Source: an uncultured Oscillibacter sp. (lineage in GTDB: Bacteria > Bacillota > Clostridia > Oscillospirales > Oscillospiraceae). From it: DNA of 36,488 bases. The translations under genes were made by a program, and so were the position numbers. This document shows positions 28,974-36,488 of this stretch, piece after piece. How positions within the stretch are numbered: position 1 is the stretch's first letter; the number at the start of each line of letters is the position of its first letter. A model generated the notes under the pieces. It did not search any database. It was not told the origin of the DNA and saw only the letters and a list, made by a program, of their open reading frames with translations. Location: positions 1 through 36,488 of the forward strand of contig CAJUQQ010000019.1 in assembly GCA_910588175.1 (NCBI GenBank), given 5' to 3'.

Positions 28974-29137
28974 TAGGCCTTGTTTGAAAAAAGGCGGAAT
29001 GCCCAAGGGCGAGAGATTATTTCGCCAATCAAGGCAAATTTTCGCAGGCGGGCTGTCGCCCGGCAAGAAAATTTAACGCAGAGTGGCGGGAAAAGATCCA
29101 CCGCTTGGGCATTTTGACATTTTTCAAACAAGGCCTA
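28974..29137 (+). mobile_element. Family B MITE, intact, in the SEDS gene leader
   Basis: A 164-bp non-coding element with 18-bp perfect terminal inverted repeats: TAGGCCTTGTTTGAAAAA at the left end and its complement at the right. A second, inner inverted block follows (AATGCCCAAG / CTTGGGCATT). Both ends finish in TA, consistent with a TA target duplication as made by IS630/Tc1-mariner transposases. It encodes nothing, so a transposase elsewhere would be needed. The right end carries an outward TTGACA (29115-29120). With the promoter placed immediately upstream, nearly the whole element would be the 5' leader of the SEDS mRNA and could fold as one long hairpin. Confidence 0.88.
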
Positions 29138-29172
29138 GTAATAGCACCACACCGAATTGCAAGGAGCGCGTC

Positions 29173-30363
29173 ATGCTGAACCGACTAAAAGCAACCCTGA
29201 TTGACTTCATCCAGCAGGCCGACCTGCTGCTGCTGGGCCTCTGTACCACCGCGACGCTGTACGGGATCGTCCTGGTGTTCAGCGCCACCCGGTACCTGGA
29301 CCCCTCCAAGGGCCTGCGGCGGATGATTACCCAGTGCGCGGCCCTGGCCCTGGGGGTCTGCGTGTATATTTTCTTTTCCATGCTGGACCTGGAGTCCATT
29401 ACCCGGAAGTGGAAATGGCTTCTGGCCTTTAACGCGGGCTTCATCCTTCTGCTGCGGACGCCCTTTGGCGTGGCGGGCGGTACCGGAAACCGGGCCTGGC
29501 TGAAATTTCCCGGCATCCCCTTTCAGATCGGCCCCGCCGAGGTGGTCAAGATCACCTTTGTCCTGCTGCTGGCCAAACAGATTGAGTGGCTGTGGGAGGA
29601 AAAGGAGGATTTGAAATCCTTCTCCTCCGCCTTCTTTGTGGCCGCCCACACCTTCGGCCTCTGCGGACTGTACTTCGTGGTCTCCCACGACATGGGAAAC
29701 GGCCTGGTGTTCGTGTTCATCTTCCTCTGCATGGCCTTTGTGGCGGGCTTTGCTCTGCGGTGGTTCCTGCTGCTGTTCGCCGGGACCGGGGGCTTCGTTG
29801 CCGCCGTGCTGCTGCTGGATCTGGTGCCGGAGAACATGGAATATATGCTGCGGCGTTTTCGAGTGCTCTTTGACCACAGCTTCGATCCTCAGGGAGTGGG
29901 CTGGCAGCAGACTCGGAGCATGCTTGCCATCGGCTCCGGCGGGCTCTGGGGTCAGGGTTATCTGAACGGCAACCAGACCCAGAGTGGAAGCAGCTGGTCT
30001 CTTCCGGCGAGGCAGACGGACCTGATTTTCTCCGCGGCGGGGGAGGAGCTGGGCTTCTTTGGCTGTCTCACCATTATGCTGCTGCTGCTGGCCATCATCT
30101 TCCGCATCCTGCTGGTGGCCCGGAGGGCACGGACGCCCTTCTACCGCTATGTCTGTGTGGGCATGGCGTCCATCCTGATTTTCCAGACCGTCATTAACAT
30201 CGGCATGTGCCTGTTTGTCATGCCCACCATCGGCATCACCCTGCCCTTTTTCAGCTACGGCGGCTCTTCCATCCTGACGCTGTACATGGCCATGGGGGTG
30301 GTGTCGGGCATCAAGAAGCGCTCCCCGGAGATGCGCCGGGCGGCGAGGTCGCCCCTGCGATAG
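29173..30363 (+). CDS. SEDS family peptidoglycan polymerase (RodA/FtsW-like)
   Basis: A 396-aa polytopic membrane protein of the FtsW/RodA/SpoVE group, glycan-strand polymerases working with class B PBPs. About ten hydrophobic segments are visible. Conserved pieces include GTGNRAWLKFPGIPFQIGPAE (near 95-115), the SHDMGNGLV loop, GSGGLWGQGYLNGNQ and LPARQTDLIFSAAGEELGFFG, and the terminal MPTIGITLPFFSYGGSS. The late motifs match RodA/FtsW well; I cannot tell RodA from FtsW or SpoVE, though the lack of nearby mur genes favours RodA-like. Start ATG 29173 with AAGGAG 6 nt upstream; the longer frame reads through the MITE and is rejected. Confidence 0.92.
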   Translation: MLNRLKATLIDFIQQADLLLLGLCTTATLYGIVLVFSATRYLDPSKGLRRMITQCAALALGVCVYIFFSMLDLESITRKWKWLLAFNAGFILLLRTPFGVAGGTGNRAWLKFPGIPFQIGPAEVVKITFVLLLAKQIEWLWEEKEDLKSFSSAFFVAAHTFGLCGLYFVVSHDMGNGLVFVFIFLCMAFVAGFALRWFLLLFAGTGGFVAAVLLLDLVPENMEYMLRRFRVLFDHSFDPQGVGWQQTRSMLAIGSGGLWGQGYLNGNQTQSGSSWSLPARQTDLIFSAAGEELGFFGCLTIMLLLLAIIFRILLVARRARTPFYRYVCVGMASILIFQTVINIGMCLFVMPTIGITLPFFSYGGSSILTLYMAMGVVSGIKKRSPEMRRAARSPLR

Positions 30364-30488
30364 CGGAAGACTCCGTCCACAGGAAGGAAGGGCTCCCCCG
30401 CACCAATTAAATTCCGAATTCTCAGAACTTTTTTGGAAGTTCTGAAAACTTGCCCCGCTGGTCGAAACTGTTTTTTCGACCAGCGGGG
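30364..30488 (+). repeat. Family A three-hairpin element, copy 5 (degenerate)
   Basis: The first module is reduced to AGGAAGGAAGGGCTCCC. The second survives as TCTCAGAACTT/AAGTTCTGA, and the third as CCCCGCTGGTCGAA (30452-30465) with TTCGACCAGCGGGG (30475-30488). It lies between the SEDS and SLH genes, the only copy between genes in the same direction, and its last hairpin may end the SEDS transcript. No direct repeats flank it. Confidence 0.7.
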
Positions 30489-30565
30489 CGGCGGTTTTTC
30501 GCATAATTTCAGGGAATGGGAAAACACTACTCCCGTACCAATTCATACAGGAGGATGATTTTCCT

Positions 30566-31549
30566 ATGAAACACCATCTGACAAGAGCCGCCGCCGTCCT
30601 GACGCTGACGGCGGTGCTGCTGAGCGGCAGTGCCTCGGCGCTGTTCGGCAAAAAAGACGACGCCCAGCCCCCGGAGGGGGCCCCCCAGGTCTGGGATCTG
30701 GAGATCCGGACCTATCGGGACATCCCCGGCCAGGGGCAGTTCTTGGCCTCGGACCCGGAGGGAGACGAGATCACCTTTGCCCTGGCAGACGAGCCCCGGA
30801 AGGGCACGGTGGTCATTGAGGGGGACGGTTTCACCTATACGCCGGACGAGGGCGTCACCGGCTCCGACCGCTTCACCTACACGGCGACGGACAGCCAGGG
30901 TCACACCTCGGCTCCGGCCCGGGTCACCGTCACCGTTGACAAGACCCGTTCCGGCGTCGACTACGCGGACACAAAGGACAGCCCCGCCGCCCGGGCCGCC
31001 CAGACCTTGGCGGAGAAGGGCATCTTCACCGGCGGAAAGATCGGCGATTTCTACTACTTCCAGCCGGACCAGCCGGTGAGCCGCAGTGAGTTTTTGGCCA
31101 TGGCCCTGGAGACGGCGGGCCGTGAGGTGACCGGCGTCACCATGACGGGCTTCTGCGACGACGGCAGCATCCCCACCTGGGCCAAGGCTTACGCCGCCGC
31201 CGGCGCGGCGGACGGTGTGATCCGGGGCAGCGCTACCGCCGAGGGCGTGGCCTTCCGGGGGGACGAGACTGTCACCTTCAACGAGGCCGCCACCATTCTG
31301 GACCGGGTGCTGGACCTGGGTGACGTGGACCTGGACGTGTGGTACGCGGACCGGGGAGCGGCCCCCTCCTGGGCGGCTCAGGCCGTGGGAAATATGGAGG
31401 CTGTCAGCGTTCTCTCCGCCGGGAGCTTCGGCAGTCAGTCCATGGAGCAGGCGGTGACCCGGGCGGACGCCGCCCGGATGCTGGAGGCCGCCGGCGTACT
31501 GCTGGAGGGCGAGGAAGCGCCCAAAGGCCTGTTCGGCTGGCTGGGATAA
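30566..31549 (+). CDS. Secreted S-layer homology protein with Ig-like domain
   Basis: A 327-aa exported protein. A Sec signal (1-25, cleavage near SASA) is followed by a cadherin/Ig-like beta-sandwich of the Big_9/tandem-95 type (about 40-125: LASDPEGDEITFALAD, GFTYTPDEGVTGSDRFTYTATDSQG). After that come two to three SLH-type repeats (about 130-315, with FTGGKIGDFYYFQPDQPVSRSEFLAMAL, TWAKAYAAAGAADGVIRG and VTRADAARMLEAAGVL). SLH domains bind pyruvylated secondary wall polymers, so the protein is probably anchored on the cell surface. Start ATG 30566, with AGGAGG about 9 nt upstream. Its job is unknown; a neighbouring SEDS gene fits a cell-envelope setting. Confidence 0.88.
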   Translation: MKHHLTRAAAVLTLTAVLLSGSASALFGKKDDAQPPEGAPQVWDLEIRTYRDIPGQGQFLASDPEGDEITFALADEPRKGTVVIEGDGFTYTPDEGVTGSDRFTYTATDSQGHTSAPARVTVTVDKTRSGVDYADTKDSPAARAAQTLAEKGIFTGGKIGDFYYFQPDQPVSRSEFLAMALETAGREVTGVTMTGFCDDGSIPTWAKAYAAAGAADGVIRGSATAEGVAFRGDETVTFNEAATILDRVLDLGDVDLDVWYADRGAAPSWAAQAVGNMEAVSVLSAGSFGSQSMEQAVTRADAARMLEAAGVLLEGEEAPKGLFGWLG

Positions 31550-31552
31550 ACG

Positions 31553-31580
31553 AAGGCCCGCCGGGAGACCGGCGGGCCTT
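31553..31580. terminator. Intrinsic terminator after the SLH gene
   Basis: A 12-bp perfect stem, AAGGCCCGCCGG (31553-31564) with CCGGCGGGCCTT (31569-31580), around GAGA. Confidence 0.8.
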
Positions 31581-31590
31581 TGCCATGGTG

Positions 31591-31629
31591 AAAAAGCCCA
31601 GGGGGACGGGATGTCCTCTCGGGCTTTTT
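31591..31629. terminator. Bidirectional terminator, SLH gene and nrd operon
   Basis: AAAAAGCCC (31591-31599) pairs with GGGCTTTTT (31621-31629), with an inner GGAC/GTCC. The A- and T-tracts make it work in both directions; it lies 1 nt from the xre stop codon. Confidence 0.8.
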
Positions 31630-31630
31630 G

Positions 31631-32086
31631 CTATTTCCGTCCCAGCTCCCGCCGGACCGCCTTGGCCAGAAGCTCCTGCCCCTCGGGGGAGCGAAGGACC
31701 TCCAGCGCCGCGTCCCGCATCAGGGCTTGGAAGGAGGGGCTTTTCAGCAGAGCGCCAAAAACCGCGCCATCCTCCTGCACCGCCGGCTGGCGGGGCTTTT
31801 TCGGGGCGGCGGGGGCCGCCGGGGTCCGGACGGGCTCCGGCTCCGTAATGCCGCCGGCCAGCCAGTTGTCTCCATCGGCGGGGTCGTCGCTCTCGCCCCG
31901 GAGATAGGGAAGAGTGACGGCGAAGTAGTCCGCCAGCTTCCGCTGCTGGTCCTGGGTGGGCGTCTGCCGCCCGGTCTCAAACTTTTCCATGGCCGTCTTG
32001 GGGAAGCCCAGGGCGGCGGAGAGGGCGGGGCGGCTGAGGCCCCGCTCCATGCGGAGCGCCTCCAAGCGCTGCGCCATTGTTACCAT
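31631..32086 (-). CDS. XRE family transcriptional regulator
   Basis: A 151-aa protein with an N-terminal helix-turn-helix of the Cro/CI (XRE) type (about 5-60: QRLEALRMERGLSRPALSAALGFPKTAMEKFETGRQTPT), a Pro/Ala-rich linker (about 80-105) and a helical tail (LLKSPSFQALMRDAALEVLRSPEGQELLAKAV). The tail could mediate oligomer formation. The start is ATG 32086, with GGAGG 8 nt upstream; an in-frame TTG at 32092 is too close to the ribosome binding site. It follows nrdG by 18 nt and so is probably part of the nrd transcript, an unusual place for this regulator type. Confidence 0.88.
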   Translation of the reverse strand: MVTMAQRLEALRMERGLSRPALSAALGFPKTAMEKFETGRQTPTQDQQRKLADYFAVTLPYLRGESDDPADGDNWLAGGITEPEPVRTPAAPAAPKKPRQPAVQEDGAVFGALLKSPSFQALMRDAALEVLRSPEGQELLAKAVRRELGRK

Positions 32087-32104
32087 TGTCAAAACCTCCG
32101 TTTG

Positions 32105-32632
32105 TCAGCGCCGGTCCGGCAGGAGGACGATCTCTCCGGCCTGCCGGGTGGCGTTCAGGTCAATCAGCCGTTGGTTGGAGCTGCCCCGGAAGCGAAGGGA
32201 AATATCCTTCCGCGCCTCCTCAAAGCGGCCGTCCACCAGCACGTCCAGAAGGGACAGCATCCCGTCCGTGGCCTCGCAGCGGGGATGGCTCCCCACGGTC
32301 AAAAGCTCCTCATAGGTGAAGCCGCTGTAGGCCCAGATAGTTTTTTCCGGGTACGCCGCCCGAGCCCGCCGGAGGAAGGGGAGCAGCGCCCGCTGGTTCT
32401 CGGGCTCAAAGGGCTCGCCTCCCAGCAGGGTCAGGCCGTTGACGTAGCTGGGGGAGAGGAGGGAGAGAAGGCGGTCCTCCGTCTCCTCCGTAAAGGGCTG
32501 TCCGTAGTCAAAGGCCCATGTCTGAGGCTGGAAGCAGTGCTCGCAGTGGTTCGTGCAGCCGGAGACAAAGAGGCTGACCCGCACGCCCTCGCCGTTGGCG
32601 ATGTCGCAGTCTTTGATTTCGCCGTAGTACAT
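32105..32632 (-). CDS. nrdG: Anaerobic ribonucleotide reductase activase
   Basis: A 175-aa radical-SAM enzyme that installs the glycyl radical on NrdD. The CX3CX2C cluster motif is CTNHCEHC (C26, C30, C33), followed by FQPQTWAFDYG, and the SAM-binding GGEPF motif comes at LTLLGGEPFEPEN. The start is ATG 32632 with AAGGA upstream; the open frame upstream overlaps nrdD and is rejected. It follows nrdD by 56 nt in the usual order. Cytoplasmic, works with flavodoxin- or ferredoxin-type donors in the family. Confidence 0.96.
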   Translation of the reverse strand: MYYGEIKDCDIANGEGVRVSLFVSGCTNHCEHCFQPQTWAFDYGQPFTEETEDRLLSLLSPSYVNGLTLLGGEPFEPENQRALLPFLRRARAAYPEKTIWAYSGFTYEELLTVGSHPRCEATDGMLSLLDVLVDGRFEEARKDISLRFRGSSNQRLIDLNATRQAGEIVLLPDRR

Positions 32633-32688
32633 CCTGAGTCCTTCCTTCCGCCGCGGGGCGGATCTGCGCGTCTCCCGGAAACAGGCTC

Positions 32689-34866
32689 TTACAGGTGCAG
32701 CACCCGGTCCCGGATTTCCTGGGTCCGGCCCTGGTTCCAGTATTGGGTCCCGATGTAGCCGCAGGTCCGCCGGGCCACGTTCATCTTGTCCTGGTCCGTG
32801 TTGCCGCACTTGGGGCATTTCCACACCAGCTTGCCGTGTTCTTCCACGATTTGAATTTCCCCGTCCCAGCCGCAGACCTGACAGTAGTCGCTTTTGGTGT
32901 TCAGCTCGGCGTAGATGATGTTGTCATAGATGAATTTCATCACCTGGAGCACCGCCTCCAGATTGTTCTGCATGTCCGGCACCTCCACATAGCTGATGGC
33001 GCCGCCGGGGGAGAGGTGCTGGAACTGGGCCTCAAATTTCAGCTTGTCGAAGGCGTTGATCTGCTCCGTCACATGGACGTGGTAGGAGTTTGTAATATAG
33101 CCCTTGTCGTTGATTCCCTCCACAATGCCGAAGCGGCGCTGGAGGCACTTGGCGAATTTATAGGTGGTGGACTCCAGGGGAGTTCCGTAGAGGCTGAAAT
33201 CAATGTTGTGCTCCGCCTTCCACTTCCGGCAGGCGGCGTTCATGGTCTCCATGATCTTCAGGGCAAAGGGAGTGGCGGAGGGGTCCGTGTGGCTTTTGCC
33301 GGTCATGTACTTTACGCACTCATAAAGCCCGGCGTAGCCCAGGGAGATGGTGGAATAACCGCCGTAGAGCAGCTTGTCGATGGGCTCGCCCTTCTTGAGC
33401 CGGGCGCAGGCGCCGTATTGCCACAGAATGGGGGCCACATCGGAGGGGGTGCCCTTCAGGCGCTCATGGCGGCACAGCAGGGCCCGGTGGCACAGCTCCA
33501 GCCGCTCGCCGAAGATTTCCCAGAACTTCTCAATGTTCCCGCCGGAGCTCAGGGCCACGTCCGGGAGGTTGATGGTCACCACACCCTGGTTGAACCGGCC
33601 GTAATACTTGGGCTTCCCGGTCTCCGGGTCCACATAGGGCGTCAGGAAGCTGCGGCAGCCCATGCAGGTGTAGCAGTGGCCCTCGCCGTTTTTGTCCACC
33701 TTAAGCTCCAGCATCTTCTTCTCGGAGATGTAGTCGGGGACCATCCGCTTGGCGGTGCATTTGGCCGCCAGCTTGGTGAGATACCAGTAGGGGGTATCCT
33801 CGCGGATGTTGTCCTCCTCCAGCACGTAGATCAGCTTGGGGAAGGCGGGGGTGATCCACACGCCGTCCTCGTTTTTCACGCCCTCATAGCGCTGCTCCAG
33901 GGTCTCTTCGATAATGAGGGCTAGGTCCTTGCGCTCCTGCTCGTTTTTGGCCTCGCCCAGGTACATGAAGACCGTGACGAAGGGGGCCTGTCCGTTGGTG
34001 GTCAGCAGGGTCAACACCTGATACTGGATGGTCTGGACGCCGCCCCGGACCTCCTCCCGGAGGCGGGTTTCCACCAGCTTGGAGAGGCTGTCCTCATCCA
34101 GGTTCAGGCCGATGTCCTTCATCTCCTGCTCCACCACGCCCCGGAGTTTTTTCCGGCTCACGTCCACGAAGGGGGCCAGATGGGCCAGGGAGATGGACTG
34201 GCCGCCGTATTGGTTGGAGGCCACCTGAGCCACGATCTGGGTGGCGATGTTGCAGGCGGTGGCAAAGCTGTGGGGCCGCTCAATCAGCGTCCCGGTGATG
34301 ACGGTGCCGTTTTGCAGCATGTCCTCCAGATTCACCAGGTCGCAGTTGTGCATGTGCTGAGCGAAGTAGTCGGAGTCGTGGAAATGGATGATGCCCTCCT
34401 GGTGGGCCTCCACAATCTCCTTGGGCAGCAGCAGCCGCTCGCTGAGGTCCCGGGAGACCTCGCCGGCCATGTAATCCCGCTGGGTGGAGTTCACCACCGG
34501 GTTTTTGTTGGAGTTTTCCTGCTTGGCCTCCTCGTTGCAGCATTCGATGAGGCTGAGGATGCGGTCGTCCGTGGTGTTGCTCCGGCGGACCAGGGAGCGG
34601 GTATAGCGGTAGGTGACGTAGTTCTTCGCCACCTCGAAGGCCCCGTGGGCCATGATCTGGTATTCCACCAGGTCTTGGATTTCCTCCACAGAAGGGGAAC
34701 GGCCAAGTTCCTGACACGCCAGCTCCACGGATTCCGCGATCCGCTGGACCTGAGTGGTGGTCATGCGCTTTTCCGCGTCGATGCTCTCGTTGGCACGGGT
34801 GATGGCCGATAAAATCTTGGTGATGTCGAACGAGACCTCGGTGCCGTTCCTCTTGATGACTTTCAT
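32689..34866 (-). CDS. nrdD: Anaerobic (class III) ribonucleoside-triphosphate reductase
   Basis: A 725-aa glycyl-radical enzyme that reduces NTPs to dNTPs without oxygen. The N-terminal ATP-cone (about 1-95: MKVIKRNGTEVSFDITKI) gives allosteric activity control. The catalytic barrel includes HIHDSDYF-like FHDSDYFAQHMHNCDLVN and TCMGCRSFLTPY with active-site cysteines. The C-terminal zinc site is YCQVCGWDG...CPKCGN, and the radical glycine is G703 in RTCGYIG. The start is ATG 34866 behind AGGGGG; 14 upstream in-frame codons cover the leader and are rejected. It heads an nrdD-nrdG-xre transcript and indicates anaerobic growth. Confidence 0.97.
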   Translation of the reverse strand: MKVIKRNGTEVSFDITKILSAITRANESIDAEKRMTTTQVQRIAESVELACQELGRSPSVEEIQDLVEYQIMAHGAFEVAKNYVTYRYTRSLVRRSNTTDDRILSLIECCNEEAKQENSNKNPVVNSTQRDYMAGEVSRDLSERLLLPKEIVEAHQEGIIHFHDSDYFAQHMHNCDLVNLEDMLQNGTVITGTLIERPHSFATACNIATQIVAQVASNQYGGQSISLAHLAPFVDVSRKKLRGVVEQEMKDIGLNLDEDSLSKLVETRLREEVRGGVQTIQYQVLTLLTTNGQAPFVTVFMYLGEAKNEQERKDLALIIEETLEQRYEGVKNEDGVWITPAFPKLIYVLEEDNIREDTPYWYLTKLAAKCTAKRMVPDYISEKKMLELKVDKNGEGHCYTCMGCRSFLTPYVDPETGKPKYYGRFNQGVVTINLPDVALSSGGNIEKFWEIFGERLELCHRALLCRHERLKGTPSDVAPILWQYGACARLKKGEPIDKLLYGGYSTISLGYAGLYECVKYMTGKSHTDPSATPFALKIMETMNAACRKWKAEHNIDFSLYGTPLESTTYKFAKCLQRRFGIVEGINDKGYITNSYHVHVTEQINAFDKLKFEAQFQHLSPGGAISYVEVPDMQNNLEAVLQVMKFIYDNIIYAELNTKSDYCQVCGWDGEIQIVEEHGKLVWKCPKCGNTDQDKMNVARRTCGYIGTQYWNQGRTQEIRDRVLHL

Positions 34867-34926
34867 TTGTATCCCCCTATGTAGAATGTATACCGGTTTT
34901 GACCACAATACGTTGGCAGTGGGCCG

Positions 34927-34956
34927 AGTATATCACACAAGATATGGGGGATGCAA
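34927..34956 (-). promoter_or_regulatory. Sigma-A promoter of nrdD with possible NrdR box
   Basis: On the minus strand, TTGCAT (34956-34951), an 18-bp spacer ending in TGA (extended -10) and TATACT (34932-34927). Within the spacer, 34950-34935 agrees with the NrdR-box consensus ACWCWATATWTWGTGT at 12 of 16 positions. The conserved half (TATCTTGTGT) is good; the other half is poor. Confidence 0.65.
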
Positions 34957-34977
34957 GTGCTTTTTGCTACAAACTTG

Positions 34978-35025
34978 AAAAAAACTCCCGGCCCGCGGCT
35001 GGCGTTTCCCCCCAACGCCAGCCGC
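34978..35025 (-). terminator. Terminator of the kdpDE-like operon
   Basis: A 12-bp perfect stem, GCGGCTGGCGTT (34995-35006) with AACGCCAGCCGC (35014-35025). On the minus strand it is followed after 10 nt by TTTTTTT (34984-34978). It separates the two-component genes from nrdD upstream sequences. Confidence 0.7.
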
Positions 35026-35097
35026 AGCAAGGGTTTGCGGGGTTCTGGAAAAGACTGTAAAAAAATCTGAAAAAAATTCTACATTCCGGCGGGGCCT

Positions 35098-35805
35098 TCA
35101 CTCGCCCTCCGCCAGGCGGTAGCCCACCCCCACCTCAGTAAAAAGGTATTCCGGCTCGGCGGGGTTGCGCTCGATTTTCCGGCGGATGTTGGCCATGTTG
35201 ACCCGGAGAATCTGATTTCCGGATCCCGCCCGGGGGCCCCAGAGCTCTTTAATGATATAGTCGTAGGTCAGGACCTTTCCGGCGTGCTTGCCAAGCAGCG
35301 CCACGATGCGGAACTCGCTGAGGGTCAGCTTTACGTTTCCCCCCCGGACTAGGACCTGATGCTTGTTGTAGTCAATGACCAGGTCCCCCACGGAATAGGT
35401 GCCCTTCTGAGCGATTTCGTCGTTTCCGCTGGCGGTGCGGGTGTGGCGGATGGCGGTGCGGACCCGGGCCAGCAGCTCCCCGGTGCCGAAGGGCTTGGTG
35501 AGATAGTCGTCCGCCCCCTGGTCCAGGGCCGTCACCTTGTCCCGCTCGTGGGAGCGGGCGGAGACCACCACCACCGGCAGGCTGGACCAGCTCCGCAGCT
35601 GGCGGAGGATGTCCAGCCCGTCCATGTCGGGCAGGCCCAGGTCCAGAATCACCAGGTCCGGGCAGTGGGAGGAGATCATGGACAGCCCCTCCGCCCCGGT
35701 GCGGGCCTGGATGGTCTCATAGCCCTGGCCGTCCAGCACGGCGGCGATGAACTGGGCGATGCTCTTCTCATCCTCAATGACCAGTATCTTTTCCCGGATA
35801 TTCAT
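35098..35805 (-). CDS. kdpE: OmpR/KdpE-family response regulator
   Basis: A 235-aa response regulator. The receiver domain (1-120) has the acidic pair E11/D12, phospho-acceptor D55 (VILDLGLPDMDG) and K104 (LTKPF). The C-terminal winged helix (about 135-232: VKLTLSEFRIVALLGKHAGKVLTYDYIIKELWGP...LRVNMANIRRKIE) is the OmpR type. Its sequence, notably the QILRVNMANIRRKIE recognition region, is close to KdpE, and the kinase partner looks like KdpD, so control of potassium uptake (kdpFABC) is likely, though those genes are not in the window. Start ATG 35805 overlaps the kinase stop (ATGA). Confidence 0.87.
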   Translation of the reverse strand: MNIREKILVIEDEKSIAQFIAAVLDGQGYETIQARTGAEGLSMISSHCPDLVILDLGLPDMDGLDILRQLRSWSSLPVVVVSARSHERDKVTALDQGADDYLTKPFGTGELLARVRTAIRHTRTASGNDEIAQKGTYSVGDLVIDYNKHQVLVRGGNVKLTLSEFRIVALLGKHAGKVLTYDYIIKELWGPRAGSGNQILRVNMANIRRKIERNPAEPEYLFTEVGVGYRLAEGE

Positions 35806-36488
35806 GTCGCTGCCTCCTGAATGGCCATGGGCAGGCGGAAGGAAAATTCCGCGCCCCGCGGCAGATTTTTGGCGCTGATGCTTCCCCCGTGGGCCAGGAC
35901 GATGGCCCGGCAGACGGAGAGCCCCAGGCCCATGTTCCGCTTTCCGTCCCCGTCCGGGGGACGGCGGGATTTGAGACGGCCGTCAAAGAGGCTGTCTAAA
36001 TCCCCTTTGGGGATGCCGCTTCCGTCGTCCCGCACGGTGACGCGGGCGAACGTCTCCTCCGCCTCCAGAAGCAGGGCGATGTTGGCGGCACGGCCGTGGA
36101 CGGCGGCGTTTTCCAGGAGATTGGCCAGCACTTGCTCCATGAGGATGGGGTCCATGGGGACCATCAGCAGCTCCTCCGGCGCGGAAACTGTGACGTTTAC
36201 CTGGGGAAAGCGGCGGCGGAACTTCTGGGCCGCGGCCCCCAGAACCTCCTCGGCGGGCTCCGGCTCCTTGGCGATGCGGTCCTGAGCGTCCCCCATGCGG
36301 GTAATGGAGAGGAGGTTTTCCACCACCCGGATCAGCCATTGGGCCTCCTCCCGGGCGTTTTCCAGCAGTTCCCGCTGCTCCCGGTCCGAGAGGCCCGGGT
36401 TTTCCAGTACGGCGGAGGTGGATCCCACGATGGAGGTCAGGGGGGTGCGGATGTCGTGGGAGACGGAGCGGAGGAGGTTGGCCCGCAT
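35802..36488 (-). CDS. kdpD: KdpD-like sensor histidine kinase, C-terminal part (cut by window)
   Basis: At least 228 residues of a histidine kinase running off the right edge; the real start lies outside. The HisKA motif RANLLRSVSHDIRTPLTSIVGS is the KdpD form, with the phospho-acceptor His in SHDIRTPL. The ATPase domain shows the N-box (QVLANLLENAAVH), G1 (DDGSGIP) and G2 (GLGLSVCRAI). The Met at the window edge is internal, not a start. The sensor part (UspA-like, KdpD and membrane domains in the family) is not visible, so assignment to KdpD rests on the kinase core and the partner KdpE. Confidence 0.82.
   Translation of the reverse strand: MRANLLRSVSHDIRTPLTSIVGSTSAVLENPGLSDREQRELLENAREEAQWLIRVVENLLSITRMGDAQDRIAKEPEPAEEVLGAAAQKFRRRFPQVNVTVSAPEELLMVPMDPILMEQVLANLLENAAVHGRAANIALLLEAEETFARVTVRDDGSGIPKGDLDSLFDGRLKSRRPPDGDGKRNMGLGLSVCRAIVLAHGGSISAKNLPRGAEFSFRLPMAIQEAAT

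Noticed and set aside
29083..29172. N-terminal extension of the SEDS protein into the MITE
   Set aside because: The upstream ATG lies within the repeat, lacks a ribosome binding site, and the extension has no family match; ATG 29173 has AAGGAG at the right distance.
32695..33924. Plus-strand open frame of 409 codons opposite nrdD
   Set aside because: Antisense shadow of a well-conserved gene; no ribosome binding site and no recognisable domain.

Overview
The window reads as the chromosome of a GC-rich, anaerobic, low-branching Firmicute, most likely a Clostridia of the Oscillospiraceae (Oscillibacter/Flavonifractor-like). The basis is gene content and protein style: pyruvate phosphate dikinase, class III (anaerobic) ribonucleotide reductase, a UPF0210/PFL protein with its ACT partner, UPF0735, QueH, a 2-hydroxyacyl-CoA dehydratase-type activase and an S-layer-homology protein. 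Promoters are clear sigma-A type with 17-bp spacers and ribosome binding sites are strong (AGGAGG). The taxon is inferred; no rRNA or tRNA gene is visible.

Layout. 1-372: terminators and two kinds of dispersed repeat. 373-2261 (-): cca and a coupled DUF3795 gene. 2262-2669: divergent promoter region. 2670-4593 (+): murC and a prolyl-tRNA editing protein. 4717-8058 (-): a small membrane protein and ppdK. 8282-8804 (-): two small genes, one a ribbon-helix-helix protein with a TTG start. 8985-12301 (+): type II pantothenate kinase, DUF5655 protein, sugar nucleotidyltransferase and SGNH hydrolase. 12542-16799 (-): two-gene activase/HgdB-like system. 17017-18340 (+): queH and a 15-residue-repeat coiled-coil protein. 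18632-19311: a divergent pair of small genes, one ribbon-helix-helix. 19490-24162 (-): an aspartate-family operon (UPF0735 ACT protein, homoserine dehydrogenase, aspartate kinase, ACT protein, PFL protein). 24604-26988 (+): polar amino-acid ABC transporter. 27053-28857 (-): tsaE-tsaB-upp. 29173-31549 (+): SEDS cell-wall polymerase and an SLH protein. 31631-34866 (-): nrdD-nrdG-xre. 35098-36488 (-): KdpDE-like two-component system, the kinase cut by the window edge.

Most of this is ordinary core chromosome. The least explained part is the non-coding layer. Family A is a ~160-bp element made of three hairpins, present in five copies at gene 3' ends. Two copies lie exactly between duplicated copies of a 22-23-nt terminator hairpin, as if the element inserts into terminators and duplicates them. 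Family B is a ~160-bp MITE with 18-bp terminal inverted repeats ending in TA. One intact copy begins at the predicted transcription start of the SEDS gene, and two decayed relatives are present. Further points are a cre-like palindrome just downstream of the ppdK promoter, overlapping back-to-back promoters between cca and murC, ARG-box-like sites before the ABC transporter, and a freshly expanded 10 x 45-bp in-frame repeat array. I found no CRISPR array, prophage, defence island or biosynthetic cluster.
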